64,000 nt of DNA from Microbispora oryzae (GCF_017896165.1 NZ_JAFCNB010000018.1:79830-143829); one strand, 5' to 3'. Numbered from the stretch's first letter, positions 9,884 through 19,260 are shown. Numbers and translations are program-made. The notes: a model not told the origin generated them from the sequence alone.

Positions 9884-10543
9884 TCAGCCGAGATCCCGGG
9901 GAAGCGCCCGGGCCAGCGCTTTGATCGCCCGGAACTGGAGTGCCTTGATGGCTCCGCTCTTCTTCCCCATGATCATCGCGGTCTCGGCCAGCGACATGCC
10001 GTGCAGGAAGCGCAGGATCACGCACTCCTGCTGCTCGGCGCCGAGTTGCTTGATCGCCTGCATGACGTGCTCGTTGACCATGTTGGTGACGACCGCGTTC
10101 TCGGGGATGTTCGGGCCGTCCAGGGGACGGTCGAGCACCTCGGCGGTGGTCACCTCAAGCCGGTTGCGCCCGGACTTGAAGTGGTCGGTCACGAGGTTGC
10201 GGGCGATGGTCACCAGCCAGGCCCCGAAGTCGCGGCCCTGCCAGGTGAAGTCGGTGATGCCGCGCAGGGCGCGCAGGAAGGTCTCGCTGGTCAGGTCCTC
10301 GGCCAGGGCGTGGCCGCCGACCCGGAAGTAGACGTAGCGGTACACCAGGTCCACGTAGTGGTCGTAAAGGAGCCCGAAGGCCTCGCTGTCGCCCGTCTTG
10401 GCGCGCAGCACAAGGGACTGCATCTCTCCGTCGTGATCGCCACGACGTACGGCGGGGTCGGCGGAGCGCACGGACTGCGCTGCTCCGGCGGCAGGAGGGG
10501 AAAGTCCTGCCAACGGCCACGTGTTCGGCATCCGGTATCCCAT
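9884..10543 (-). CDS. bldN: ECF RNA polymerase sigma factor, BldN-like
   Basis: 219 aa. Sigma region 2 is LLYDHYVDLVYRYVYFRVGG through DLTSETFLRALRG and WLVTIARNLVTDHF. Region 4 is CVILRFLHGMSLAETAMIMG with KSGAIKALQFRAIKALA. A roughly 38-residue N-terminal extension precedes region 2; Streptomyces BldN has a longer cleaved extension, so proteolytic maturation is possible but unproven. The start is uncertain: ATG 10543 lacks a clear ribosome site and ATG 10531 is an alternative. The RsbN-like gene follows. BldN drives aerial-hyphae genes such as chaplins and rodlins in streptomycetes. Confidence 0.88.
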   Translation of the reverse strand: MGYRMPNTWPLAGLSPPAAGAAQSVRSADPAVRRGDHDGEMQSLVLRAKTGDSEAFGLLYDHYVDLVYRYVYFRVGGHALAEDLTSETFLRALRGITDFTWQGRDFGAWLVTIARNLVTDHFKSGRNRLEVTTAEVLDRPLDGPNIPENAVVTNMVNEHVMQAIKQLGAEQQECVILRFLHGMSLAETAMIMGKKSGAIKALQFRAIKALARALPRDLG

Positions 10544-10772
10544 GGGGGAAGGGGAGTCGGTGCTCGAACACTTTAGAAATCAACGGGAGATAACACAATC
10601 CGTCTGAGCGTAGTAATTACTTCCGGTAACGTCGCTTTTGCTGGCGGGTCCGCTGGATTCCCAGCAGATGCCCAGGTCACACGTGTGTAATGGGGTCCGT
10701 GCGGCTGTCAGGTTCTCTTCGGGGGCACCGGCTACCCGCGGGAAGGCAAAGTCCGGCAGCATGGGGTCCACC

Positions 10773-12365
10773 ATGGAAGTCCTAGTCGCCATCCTCGCGT
10801 TCGCCGGCGCCCTGCTCGCCGGTGCCACCACCGTCGTGCTCGTCGGGCGGCTCCGTGACGAGCCCTCGGGCTGGTTGATCGCGTGGAGCATCGCCACGGG
10901 CGCGCTGGCCGTGTCCCTCGCCGCCGTCGCCGTCGGACACCTGGCCGGATTCGGGTCCGCCACCTTCCGGGCGTACCAGATCACCGGGTCTCTGCTCGCC
11001 CCGCTCTGGCTCACGATCGGCAATCTGCAGTTGCTGGCGGAGAAGGCGTCGGCCCGCTTCGCCGGATGGCTCTTCGGGATCGCCCTGACGGTCGTGGGCG
11101 CTGTGATCATGCTGCTCGACCCGCTCAGCGGCAGCTTCGGCAAGCAGCTTCCCGACGGGCCCAGCCACTGGGACCTCTGGCCGGAGAATCTCCTGCGGGG
11201 CGCTCACTTCGTTCTGATCTTCCTGCTGCTCTTCGCGCTCTGCATCGCGCTGCTGAGCTGGCGGGACGGGGACGACTACGACGTCGACAACATGAACGCG
11301 ACCGTGCTGATCGCCCCGGCGGGCATGGCGCTCTGCGCAGCCCTGGAGCTGTCGCTCCCGGGGATCGTCATCGTCGCGCTCATGGCCGCGGCCTCCGGCG
11401 GCGCCTGGTACGTGGTGGTCCGGCCGCTCGCGCCCTACGACGACGAGGACGACGAAGACGACGAGGACGACGCCAGGCACGGCCGGGACCCGCGTAACGC
11501 GCGTGACGCCCGTGTCGCCGGTGCCGCCGGGGACCCCGGAAACGCGGAATGGCGGCAGGGCCGGGAACGGAGCGGCGCGCGGCGCGGCGCCGACCGGCCC
11601 GACGTCCCCGTGGCGTCGGCCTCCCCGATGCCCGCGGCCCCGGCGTCCTCACGCCGTTCCGGTCTGGGCGACCTGGTCGCGGAGTACCGGGCGGGCGAGC
11701 AGGGGGAGGTCGACTACGCGGCACGCATGCGCCCCAGGGACGACTCCTACGCCCAGGCCCGCCCGGAGGACGACTTCGGCGGCCCGGCCACGGGCCAGCT
11801 CATGGCCGCGGACTCCTACCCCCAGGCCCGTCCCTCCGACTACGGCATGCCGGCGGGCGTGCCGCCCCACGCGGACAAGGGCATGCCGGCGACGGGCGCG
11901 GTCTACCCCGGCGCCGAGGTGCCCCCGCCCGCCATGCCGTCGCCCGAGGAACTCGCGGCGAGCTTCGGCGTGGGCTTCAACCGGGGCGGCGGCGCGAAGC
12001 AGGGCGCCAAGCCGGGCGCGGGCTCCGTCAAGCCGTCTCCGGCCATCTACGGCCTGCTCACCGTCTTCACCCTCCTGGACGGCACCGGCGACGCGTTCGA
12101 CAAGCTGGCCGAGGAGACGATCGCGGCCGTGCAGCGCACCGAGCCGGACACCCTGGTGTTCATCTGCCACGGAGTGAAGTCGGCCCCGCTGCAGCGCATC
12201 GTCTACGAGCTCTACCGGGACGAGGTCGGCTACGCCGAGCACCAGCGGCAGCCCCACATGGAGCGCTTCACGACGGAGCGCGTGGCCTACGTGCTGGCCG
12301 CCAACGTGATCGAGCTCACCGTCAGCGCCGCGAAGGTCGTGCCGCTGCCCACGGCGAACTTTTAG
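10773..12365 (+). CDS. Polytopic membrane protein with C-terminal ABM-type domain
   Basis: About 530 aa from ATG 10773 (GGGG 6 bases upstream); ATG 10761 is in frame and possible. Residues 1-220 hold about seven hydrophobic helices, beginning MEVLVAILAFAGALLAGATT. An acidic stretch (DDEDDEDDEDD) and a long disordered Arg/Pro/Ala linker of about 180 residues follow. The end is a folded domain, YGLLTVFTLLDGTGDAFDKL to YAEHQRQPHMERF, which looks like an antibiotic-biosynthesis-monooxygenase (ABM) ferredoxin-like fold. Such domains can be oxygenases or merely ligand-binding. The gene is divergent from bldN and convergent with the glutaredoxin gene, sharing overlapping stop codons. Function unknown. 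Confidence 0.8.
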   Translation: MEVLVAILAFAGALLAGATTVVLVGRLRDEPSGWLIAWSIATGALAVSLAAVAVGHLAGFGSATFRAYQITGSLLAPLWLTIGNLQLLAEKASARFAGWLFGIALTVVGAVIMLLDPLSGSFGKQLPDGPSHWDLWPENLLRGAHFVLIFLLLFALCIALLSWRDGDDYDVDNMNATVLIAPAGMALCAALELSLPGIVIVALMAAASGGAWYVVVRPLAPYDDEDDEDDEDDARHGRDPRNARDARVAGAAGDPGNAEWRQGRERSGARRGADRPDVPVASASPMPAAPASSRRSGLGDLVAEYRAGEQGEVDYAARMRPRDDSYAQARPEDDFGGPATGQLMAADSYPQARPSDYGMPAGVPPHADKGMPATGAVYPGAEVPPPAMPSPEELAASFGVGFNRGGGAKQGAKPGAGSVKPSPAIYGLLTVFTLLDGTGDAFDKLAEETIAAVQRTEPDTLVFICHGVKSAPLQRIVYELYRDEVGYAEHQRQPHMERFTTERVAYVLAANVIELTVSAAKVVPLPTANF

Positions 12366-12610
12366 CGCGCGAGTGCCTCGCGCAGCCGGGTCTCGTTGAC
12401 CCGCCAGTAGTCGTGCTGGACCCCGTCGATCAGGACGACCGGGATCATCTCGCCGTACTCGGCCTGATCCTCGGGCGTGGCGGTGATGTCCCGCTCCTCC
12501 CACTGCACGCCCAGCTCACCGGCCACGCGGGACACCACGGCCCGGGCGTCATCGCAGAGGTGACAGCCCGGTTTGCCGAGCAGCGTGATGCGGTGATCAT
12601 GAGGAGGCAT
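12362..12610 (-). CDS. Glutaredoxin-family thiol protein
   Basis: 82 aa, minus strand. Redox motif GKPGCHLCDDAR (CxxC near residue 15) and the cis-proline region GEMIPVVLIDG mark a small glutaredoxin/thioredoxin-fold protein (DUF836 type). It lies between the bldN region and rex, where streptomycetes carry a similar gene. Its TAA overlaps the TAG of the convergent ABM-domain gene. Confidence 0.88.
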   Translation of the reverse strand: MPPHDHRITLLGKPGCHLCDDARAVVSRVAGELGVQWEERDITATPEDQAEYGEMIPVVLIDGVQHDYWRVNETRLREALAR

Positions 12611-12689
12611 GCCACCCAGCTTATGCGGGTCCCGGGACCCCGATTGGCGACCTTGCGCCGATCCTGGGACAGTGAAGACACGCCGACTT

Positions 12690-12705
12690 TGTGCATCGCT
12701 TCACA
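12690..12705 (+). promoter_or_regulatory. Rex operator (ROP) upstream of rex-hem
   Basis: TGTGCATCGCTTCACA matches the streptomycete Rex operator TGTGAACnnnTTCACA at 11 of 13 specified positions, with both outer half-sites intact. The symmetry extends outward to TTTGTG...CACAAAG. It lies 85 bp before the rex GTG, which fits autoregulation of rex and the hem genes by the NADH/NAD+-responsive Rex repressor. Confidence 0.85.
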
Positions 12706-12789
12706 AAGCTACTAACCTGTTGTTATCCGTCGCATCCGCTCGTGCGGCCGGGGGCGCACCGGCCGTCCGTTCCCCTGGAGCCCTGGGCA

Positions 12790-13488
12790 GTGAGCCGCCG
12801 TATCCCGCAGGCACGCGATCGTGGCATTCCCGACGCCACCGTGGCGCGGCTGCCGCTGTATCTGCGTGCCCTCAACGGGCTGGCCGAACGGGGCACGCCG
12901 ACCGTGAGCTCGGAGGACCTCGCGCTCGCCGCGGGGGTGAACTCGGCGAAGCTCCGCAAGGATCTCTCGCACCTCGGCTCGTACGGCACCCGCGGCGTAG
13001 GGTACGACGTGCAGTACCTGATTTACCAGATCTCCCGTGAGCTAGGTCTCACCCAGGATTGGGCTGTCGCCATCGTGGGGGTCGGTAATCTCGGGCGAGC
13101 CCTCGCCAACTACGGCGGGTTCGTGTCCAGGGGGTTCCGCATCGCGGGCCTGCTCGACGCCGATCCCCGCGTGGTGGGCGACCGCATCTCCGGCCTGGTG
13201 GTGGAGCACACCGACGAGCTGGAAGCCGTGATCAAGAAGCGAGGGGTCTCGATTGTGGTGATTGCCACACCGGCGAGCGCGGCGCAGCAGGTCTGCGACC
13301 GCGTCACAGCGGCGGGCGTCACCAGTATTTTGAACTTTGCCCCGGTTGTCCTGACTGTTCCGGACGGCGTTGATGTCCGTAAAGTCGATTTATCAATCGA
13401 ACTTCAGATACTTGCGTTCCACGAGCAGCGCAAGGCCAATGGAGGGCCAATCATGTCCGAGGAGTGGCCGGACGGGGTGGTCATGTGA
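12790..13488 (+). CDS. rex: Redox-sensing transcriptional repressor Rex
   Basis: 232 aa from GTG 12790. The frame stays open upstream to 12691, but that stretch translates the operator and promoter. The N-terminal winged helix is IPDATVARLPLYLRALNGLA to GVNSAKLRKDLSHLGSYG. The Rossmann NAD(H) domain has VAIVGVGNLGRALANYGGF, followed by VSIVVIATPASAAQQVCD and the C-terminal domain-swapped helix KVDLSIELQILAFHEQRK. Rex represses respiratory genes when NADH is low and is released by NADH. It heads the hemACDB operon, and an operator lies just upstream. Confidence 0.96.
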   Translation: MSRRIPQARDRGIPDATVARLPLYLRALNGLAERGTPTVSSEDLALAAGVNSAKLRKDLSHLGSYGTRGVGYDVQYLIYQISRELGLTQDWAVAIVGVGNLGRALANYGGFVSRGFRIAGLLDADPRVVGDRISGLVVEHTDELEAVIKKRGVSIVVIATPASAAQQVCDRVTAAGVTSILNFAPVVLTVPDGVDVRKVDLSIELQILAFHEQRKANGGPIMSEEWPDGVVM

Positions 13489-13513
13489 GTGAGCCATCGT
13501 TCGGAGCGCGCTC

Positions 13514-14869
13514 ATGAGCATCCTCGTCGTCGGCCTCAGTCACCGGACCACACCGGTCTCGCTGCTCGAACGCGTGACGGTGAGCGGTGACGCGCTCGTC
13601 AAACTGCTGCACAGCCTGCACAGGGACGAGAACGTCGCGGAGTCGCTCGTCGTCTCCACCTGCAACCGCGTCGAGGTGTACGCGGACGTCGACCGCTTCC
13701 ACGGCGGCCTGACCGCGGTCACCGGCCTGCTCAGCGACCACTCGGGTCTCCCCCAGGAGCAGCTCGCCAAGCACCTGTACGTGCACTACGAGGAGCGGGC
13801 CGTCCAGCACCTCTTCACGGTGGCCTGCGGTCTCGACTCGATGGTGGTGGGCGAGGGCCAGATCCTCGGGCAGATCCGCACCGCCCTGCGGCTGGCCCAG
13901 CGCGAGGGCACCGCGGGGACCGCGCTCAACGAGCTCGCCCAGCAGGCGCTGCGGGTGGGCAAGCGGGCGCACGCCGACACGGGCATCGACCGGGCGGGAG
14001 CGTCGCTCGTCGGAGTGGGGCTCACGCTCGCCGAGCGGATGCTCGGCCCGATCGGCGGCAGGCGGGCCCTGGTCGTGGGCGCGGGCTCGATGAGCTCGCT
14101 GTCCGCCGCGACCCTGTCCCGCGCGGGCGTCACCGACATCGTCATCGCCAACCGCACCCGCAGCCGCGCCGTACGGCTGGCCGAGTCGGTCGGCGGCCGG
14201 GCCGTCGCCCTGGCCGACGTCCCCGCCGAGCTGGCGGAGGCCGACCTGGTCGTCTCCTGCATCGGCTCCGGGTCGCGTTCGATCACCGTCGACATGGTCG
14301 AGACCGCCGTCCGGGGACGCACCTCCCCGCTCTTCCTGCTCGATCTCGCGCTGCCCCACGACGTCGACCCCGGCGTCCGGCTCCTGCCGGGCGTCACGCT
14401 GGTCGACCTGGAGTCCATGCAGCAGGCGGGCCTGGGGGCCGACGTCGAGGACGGCGGCAGGGCCGACGCGATCGAGCAGGTCAAGACCATCGTGGCGGAG
14501 GAGGTCTCGGCACACCTGGAGACCGAGCGGGCCGCCGTGGTGACGCCGACCGTGATCGCGCTGCGCAGCAAGGCCGCCGACGTGGTCGAGGCGGAGATGG
14601 GCCGGCTGCTGTCCCGGCTCCCCGAGCTCGACGGCCGGGCGCGTGACGAGGTCACCCAGACCGTCCGGCGCGTCGTCGACAAGCTGCTGCACGAGCCGAC
14701 CGTACGGGTGAAGCGGCTGGCCGCCGCCCCGGGAGGCGACCAGTACGCCGAGGCGCTCCGCGAGCTGTTCGGCCTCGATCCCAAGGCGCCCGACGCGGTC
14801 TCCCTGATCGACGGCCCCGACGACGGGACCGGCAAGGGGACGGCCGGCCGGAAGGGGGTGGAGCGGTGA
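13514..14869 (+). CDS. hemA: Glutamyl-tRNA reductase
   Basis: 451 aa from ATG 13514. The family signature GLSHRTTPVSLLERV is at the N-terminus, and the catalytic cysteine is C50 in STCNRVEVY. The NADPH Rossmann motif is ALVVGAGSMSSLSAATL, and DLALPHDVDP follows. It reduces glutamyl-tRNA to glutamate-1-semialdehyde, the first committed step of C5-pathway haem synthesis, whose next enzyme (hemL) is at 19.3 kb. It lies 25 bp after rex and overlaps hemC by 4 bp. Confidence 0.97.
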   Translation: MSILVVGLSHRTTPVSLLERVTVSGDALVKLLHSLHRDENVAESLVVSTCNRVEVYADVDRFHGGLTAVTGLLSDHSGLPQEQLAKHLYVHYEERAVQHLFTVACGLDSMVVGEGQILGQIRTALRLAQREGTAGTALNELAQQALRVGKRAHADTGIDRAGASLVGVGLTLAERMLGPIGGRRALVVGAGSMSSLSAATLSRAGVTDIVIANRTRSRAVRLAESVGGRAVALADVPAELAEADLVVSCIGSGSRSITVDMVETAVRGRTSPLFLLDLALPHDVDPGVRLLPGVTLVDLESMQQAGLGADVEDGGRADAIEQVKTIVAEEVSAHLETERAAVVTPTVIALRSKAADVVEAEMGRLLSRLPELDGRARDEVTQTVRRVVDKLLHEPTVRVKRLAAAPGGDQYAEALRELFGLDPKAPDAVSLIDGPDDGTGKGTAGRKGVER

Positions 14870-15777
14870 ACGACCCCCTGCTGCTCGGCACCCGTAAGAG
14901 CCTGATGGCGACCACCCAGTCGCAGGCGGTGGCCGACCGGCTCACCGCCCTGACCGGGCACCGGGTCCGCCTGGCCGGCGTGACCACGCTCGGCGACGTC
15001 TCCCGCGCCCACCTCACGCAGCTCGGCGGCACCGGAGTATTCGTCAACGAGCTGCGCTCCCGGCTGATCGGGGGCGAGATCGACTTCGCCGTCCACTCGC
15101 TCAAGGACCTGCCGACCCGGCAGGACGAGCAGGTGGTGATCGCGGCCATCCCGCCGCGCGACGATCCCCGCGACGCGCTCGTCGGCACCGCCAAGTTCAG
15201 CGACCTCGCGCCCGGCGCCCGGGTCGGCACCGGCTCCCCCCGCCGGGTCGCCCAGCTCCGGATGCTGCGGCCTGATCTCGAATACGTCGCGATCAGGGGA
15301 AACGCGGACACCCGGATCGGCAAGGTAACCTCAGGCGAGCTTGACGCGGTGGTCCTGGCCGCCGCCGGGCTCGGTCGGATCGGCAGAGAGGCGGAGATCT
15401 CGCAGGTGTTCGAGATCGACGAGATGCTGCCCGCTCCCGGGCAGGGCGCGCTCGCCGTCGAGTGCCGGGCCGACCGTCACGACCTCATCGAGCTGCTCGG
15501 TGTGCTCGACGACCCGGAAACGCGGGCCGCCGTCACCGCCGAACGCTCGGTGCTCGCCGCCCTAGAGGCCGGTTGCGCGGCCCCGGTAGGTGCTTTCGCC
15601 TCCGGTGACGGGCACATTCTCAGTCTGACCGCTGCCGTCGTCGCCGTCGACGGACTCCGGTCGGTGCGCACGTCCACCTCCGGACCCACTCCGGCGGCCA
15701 TGGACCTCGGCCGTGAGCTGGCCGCCGCCATGATCGCCGAAGGGGCCGGCACATTGATGGGGGAGCAGGCCCATTGA
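14866..15777 (+). CDS. hemC: Porphobilinogen deaminase (hydroxymethylbilane synthase)
   Basis: 303 aa from GTG 14866 (GTGA overlap with hemA). Catalytic Asp D81 is in HSLKDLPTRQ, substrate Arg residues are in GTGSPRRVAQL and AIRGNADTR, and the dipyrromethane cofactor Cys is C237 in LEAGCAAPVGA. It polymerises four porphobilinogens into hydroxymethylbilane in the cytoplasm. The next gene starts within its stop codon. Confidence 0.97.
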   Translation: MNDPLLLGTRKSLMATTQSQAVADRLTALTGHRVRLAGVTTLGDVSRAHLTQLGGTGVFVNELRSRLIGGEIDFAVHSLKDLPTRQDEQVVIAAIPPRDDPRDALVGTAKFSDLAPGARVGTGSPRRVAQLRMLRPDLEYVAIRGNADTRIGKVTSGELDAVVLAAAGLGRIGREAEISQVFEIDEMLPAPGQGALAVECRADRHDLIELLGVLDDPETRAAVTAERSVLAALEAGCAAPVGAFASGDGHILSLTAAVVAVDGLRSVRTSTSGPTPAAMDLGRELAAAMIAEGAGTLMGEQAH

Positions 15778-17363
15778 GCTCCGCGAATCACAACCCACAG
15801 GCCCCGTCCGGGTTCGTCGCCTTCGTCGGCGCGGGGCCCGGCGACGAGAACCTGCTCACGTTGCGCGGTGCCGACCTGCTGAGCAGGGCAGACGTCGTCG
15901 TCCTCGACCGCGTGGCGCACGATCCGCTGCTGCGCCACTGCCGTGAGGGCGTCGAGGTCGTCGACATCGGTCCCGACGCGGCGGAGAACTCGGTCTCGCT
16001 GCGCACCATCCAGGAGGCCAAGTCGGGGCGCACCGTGGTGCGGCTGTGCCCGGGCGACCCGTCCTTCTTCTCCTCGGTCACCGACGAGGTCGCGGCCTGC
16101 GGCAAGGCCGACGTCGACTTCGAGATCGTCCCCGGCGTGCCGCCCGCGACGGCCGTGCTGACCTACGCGGGCATTCCGCCGGCGGTGTCGGTGCCCGAGT
16201 TCAGGATCGTGGACGCCGCACAGGTCGACGACTGGTCGAAGCACGCCTCCTGCGACGGCACGCTGGTGATCTACAACGGCGTCGCCGAAGCCGTGCCGAT
16301 CAGCAAGGCGCTGGTCACCGGCGGGAAGCCGGACACCACGCCCGTGGCCGTGACCAGCGACGGCACCACCACCGAGCAGTACACCGTCGTGTCGACGCTC
16401 GGGCGTCTCGGCCCCGACCTGAAGCACGCGGGCATGGCCGAGCCGGCGCTGATCGTGGTCGGCGAGGCCGTGGGCATGCGCGACCGGCTGTCGTGGTTCG
16501 AGACCAAGTCGCTGTTCGGCTGGCGGGTGCTCGTGCCGCGCACCAAGGAGCAGTCCAAGAACCTGTCGGAGCAGCTACGCTCGTACGGCGCGGTGCCCGA
16601 GGAGGTGCCCACGATCTCGGTCGAGCCGCCGCGCACGCCGCAGCAGATGGACCGGGCGATCAAGGGCCTGGTCACCGGCCGGTACGAGTGGGTCGCCTTC
16701 ACCAGCGCCAACGCGGTCAAGGCCGTACGGGAGAAGTTCGAGGAGTACGGCCTGGACGCCAGGGCCTTCGCCGGGCTCAAGGTCGCCGCCGTCGGCGAGG
16801 CCACAGCCCGCGCGCTGGTGGAGTTCGGCGTGAAGCCCGATCTCATGCCGACGGGCGAGCAGTCGTCCGAAGGGCTGCTGGCCGAGTGGCCGCCGTACGA
16901 CTCGATGCTGGACCCGATCAACCGGGTGCTCCTGCCGAGGGCCGACATCGCGACCGAGACGCTCGTCGCGGGTCTCACCGAGCTGGGCTGGGAGTGCGAC
17001 GACGTGACCGCGTACCGGACGGTGCGGGCGGCGCCCCCGCCCGCCCCGATCCGCGAGGCGATCAAGGGCGGCGGCTTCGACGCCGTGCTCTTCACCTCGT
17101 CGTCCACGGTCCGCAACCTCGTCGGCATCGCCGGCAAGCCCCACAACGTGACCGTGATCGCCGTCATCGGCCCGCAGACGGCCAAGACCGCCGAGGAGTT
17201 CGGCCTGCGGGTCGACGTGATGGCGGACAAGCCGTCCGCCACCGCCCTGGCCGCGGCCCTGGCCGACTACGGGGCCAAGATGCGGCACGCCGCCATCTCG
17301 GCGGGGGAGGTGCCGCGCCGGCCGTCCCAGATGCGGCGTGGCGCCCGCCGCCGGGTGAAGTGA
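15774..17363 (+). CDS. hemD: Bifunctional uroporphyrinogen-III C-methyltransferase / uroporphyrinogen-III synthase
   Basis: 529 aa from a TTG start at 15774 that overlaps the hemC stop (TTGA). Residues about 10-250 are a tetrapyrrole methylase (CobA/SUMT): FVAFVGAGPGDENLLTLRG, then RLCPGDPSFFSS and VPGVPPATAVLTYAGIP. Residues about 260-510 are uroporphyrinogen-III synthase (HemD): WRVLVPRTKEQSKNLSEQL, VAFTSANAVKAV and AVLFTSSSTVRNLVG. The fusion is usual in actinobacteria and places the branch to sirohaem/B12 on the same polypeptide as ring closure. A basic tail (RRPSQMRRGARRRVK) ends the protein. Confidence 0.95.
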   Translation: MSSANHNPQAPSGFVAFVGAGPGDENLLTLRGADLLSRADVVVLDRVAHDPLLRHCREGVEVVDIGPDAAENSVSLRTIQEAKSGRTVVRLCPGDPSFFSSVTDEVAACGKADVDFEIVPGVPPATAVLTYAGIPPAVSVPEFRIVDAAQVDDWSKHASCDGTLVIYNGVAEAVPISKALVTGGKPDTTPVAVTSDGTTTEQYTVVSTLGRLGPDLKHAGMAEPALIVVGEAVGMRDRLSWFETKSLFGWRVLVPRTKEQSKNLSEQLRSYGAVPEEVPTISVEPPRTPQQMDRAIKGLVTGRYEWVAFTSANAVKAVREKFEEYGLDARAFAGLKVAAVGEATARALVEFGVKPDLMPTGEQSSEGLLAEWPPYDSMLDPINRVLLPRADIATETLVAGLTELGWECDDVTAYRTVRAAPPPAPIREAIKGGGFDAVLFTSSSTVRNLVGIAGKPHNVTVIAVIGPQTAKTAEEFGLRVDVMADKPSATALAAALADYGAKMRHAAISAGEVPRRPSQMRRGARRRVK

Positions 17364-17386
17364 CCCGTACGAGCGGAGAAACCACA

Positions 17387-18409
17387 GTGACCGCGTCTCC
17401 TCGTGACATCAGGCCCGTAACCGAGACCGCCCCGTTCCCGGCGGCGCGGCCCCGGCGGCTGCGCCGTACGGCGGGGCTGCGCCGCCTGGTGGCGGGCACC
17501 CGCCTCCACCCGGCCGAGCTGATCCTCCCGATGTTCGTGAAGGAGGGCATCGCCGGGCCGCAGCCCGTCGGGTCGATGCCCGGCGTGGTGCAGCACACCC
17601 GCGAATCCCTCCGCAAGGCGGCGCACGAGGCGGCCGAGGCGGGTGTCGGCGGGATCATCCTCTTCGGCGTGCCCGAGCAGAAGGACGCCCGCGGCTCGGC
17701 GGCCGACGACCCCGAGGGGATCGTCCAGGTGGCCCTGCGGGATCTCGTCTCCGACATCGGCGACTCGCTGGTCGTGATGACGGACACCTGCCTGGACGAG
17801 TACACCGATCACGGGCACTGCGGCCTGCTCACCGAGAGCGGCGAGGTCGACAACGACGCGACCCTCGAACGCTACGCCTCGGCCGCGGTGGCCCAGGCGG
17901 AGGCCGGATCGCAAGTCATCGCGCCGAGCGGCATGATGGACGGCCAGGTCGGCGCGATCAGGGAGGCGCTCGACGCGAACGGCTTCGCCGAGATCCCGAT
18001 CCTCGCCTACTCCGCGAAGTACGCCTCGGCGTTCTACGGGCCGTTCCGGGACGCCGCCGAATGCGCCCCGCAGTTCGGCGACCGCAGCGCCTACCAGCAG
18101 GACCCGGCCGGTCCGGTCGGCGAGGCCCTGCGCGAGGTGCGGCTCGACCTCGCCGAGGGCGCCGACGCTGTGATGGTCAAGCCGGCCCTGGCGTATCTGG
18201 ACATCCTGCGCCAGGTACGCGACCTGGTCGAGGTGCCGGTGGCGGCGTACCAGGTCAGCGGCGAGTACGCGATGATCGAGGCGGCGGCCGCCAACGGATG
18301 GATCGACCGGGATCGGGCCATCATGGAGTCGCTGATCGCGATCCGCCGGGCCGGGGCCGACCTGATCCTCACCTACTGGGCCACCGAGGTCGCACGGCGC
18401 CTTTCCTGA
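17387..18409 (+). CDS. hemB: Delta-aminolevulinic acid dehydratase (porphobilinogen synthase)
   Basis: 340 aa from GTG 17387, with GGAG 8 bases upstream. The frame is open far upstream, but that part is an out-of-frame reading of hemD. Active-site lysines are in AYSAKYASAFYGPFRDAA and MVKPALAYLD. The cysteine-containing metal-binding loop TCLDEYTDHGHCG indicates the zinc-type enzyme. It condenses two 5-aminolevulinate molecules to porphobilinogen. It is the last gene of the tight rex-hemACDB run; about 200 bp separate it from the next gene. Confidence 0.97.
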   Translation: MTASPRDIRPVTETAPFPAARPRRLRRTAGLRRLVAGTRLHPAELILPMFVKEGIAGPQPVGSMPGVVQHTRESLRKAAHEAAEAGVGGIILFGVPEQKDARGSAADDPEGIVQVALRDLVSDIGDSLVVMTDTCLDEYTDHGHCGLLTESGEVDNDATLERYASAAVAQAEAGSQVIAPSGMMDGQVGAIREALDANGFAEIPILAYSAKYASAFYGPFRDAAECAPQFGDRSAYQQDPAGPVGEALREVRLDLAEGADAVMVKPALAYLDILRQVRDLVEVPVAAYQVSGEYAMIEAAAANGWIDRDRAIMESLIAIRRAGADLILTYWATEVARRLS

Positions 18410-18615
18410 CGGCGTTCCGGCGCTCCGATCCGCCCTGCCGGGCGCGTACCTTCCGCGGCCGACTATCCTGACAGGTCATCCAGGTCCTCACGGTTCCGTG
18501 CCGCGGCCCTGGACCCAGGAATGAGGAGCATGGCTCCGCGGCCGCCGGGCGAGGCCCGGCCGCCAAGGCCGGTCCGGTCCGGCCGCGGGCCGAGTGGCTT
18601 GTGGGGAGGAGCGCC

Positions 18616-19260
18616 ATGGTGGGGGTGCCGCTGGCTCGCCGCACGAAACGGCGTGCGCACCGGGTGCCGGGGAAGGTGTCCGCGGTGCTGGAATACGCCA
18701 GGCTGGGCTGGGCGAGCGCCATGGGCGCCCATCCGCTGGCCGAAGGGGGCAGGGCCTGTTCCTGCGACCGGGTGGGCTGTCCCGACCCGGGGACGCATCC
18801 GCTGTCGCCCGCCTGGCAGATGCAGGCGACGACGGACTCGGCCCAGCTGACCCGCTGGTGGCAGCAGGAACCCGAGGCGAATGTGATTCTGCCCACCGGC
18901 AGGGTTTTCGACGTGTTCGACGTACCCGCCACCGCGGGGATCCCGGCGCTCGCCGCCATGGACTCCGCCGGTTTCGAAACGGGCCCGGTCGCCGAGAACG
19001 GCGACCGGGCCCTCTTCTTTGTCGCCACCCGCGGCGCCCCCGAGGACGAGGACGAGTGGTGGTCCTGCCACCTCGACGCCGGTCCGGAGACGATCGCGGA
19101 GACGCCGGGCCTGCGGTGGCACTGCCGGGACAGCTACGTGCTCGCCCCGCCCTCCACGCTGCGCGAGGGCGTGGTCGCCTCGTGGATCAGGCCGCCGGAC
19201 GGCCGTCCGCTGCCCGATCCGCTGCGCGTGCTCGACCTCCTGGCCGACTACTGCGAATAG
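18616..19260 (+). CDS. Primase/polymerase-like (Prim-Pol N-domain) protein, stand-alone
   Basis: 214 aa from ATG 18616, which has GGGGAGGA 5 bases upstream. Actinomycete bifunctional DNA primase/polymerase features are visible: [32 protein letters not shown], a WW motif ([27 protein letters not shown]) and a terminal [29 protein letters not shown]. The catalytic DxD-type signature of archaeo-eukaryotic primases is represented only by FDVFDVP, so activity is doubtful. It sits between hemB and hemL, where streptomycetes also carry a gene of this kind. A role linking it to haem synthesis is unknown. Confidence 0.78.
   Translation: MVGVPLARRTKRRAHRVPGKVSAVLEYARLGWASAMGAHPLAEGGRACSCDRVGCPDPGTHPLSPAWQMQATTDSAQLTRWWQQEPEANVILPTGRVFDVFDVPATAGIPALAAMDSAGFETGPVAENGDRALFFVATRGAPEDEDEWWSCHLDAGPETIAETPGLRWHCRDSYVLAPPSTLREGVVASWIRPPDGRPLPDPLRVLDLLADYCE

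Noticed and set aside
10678..10687. Palindrome CACACGTGTG upstream of the ABM-domain gene, considered as a BldD-type site
   Set aside because: Does not match the BldD consensus in its centre; a 10-bp palindrome in this composition is weak evidence.
16046..17386. Long open frame fused in phase to the front of hemB
   Set aside because: It reads hemD out of frame and is Arg-rich; hemB has its own GTG with a ribosome site at 17387.
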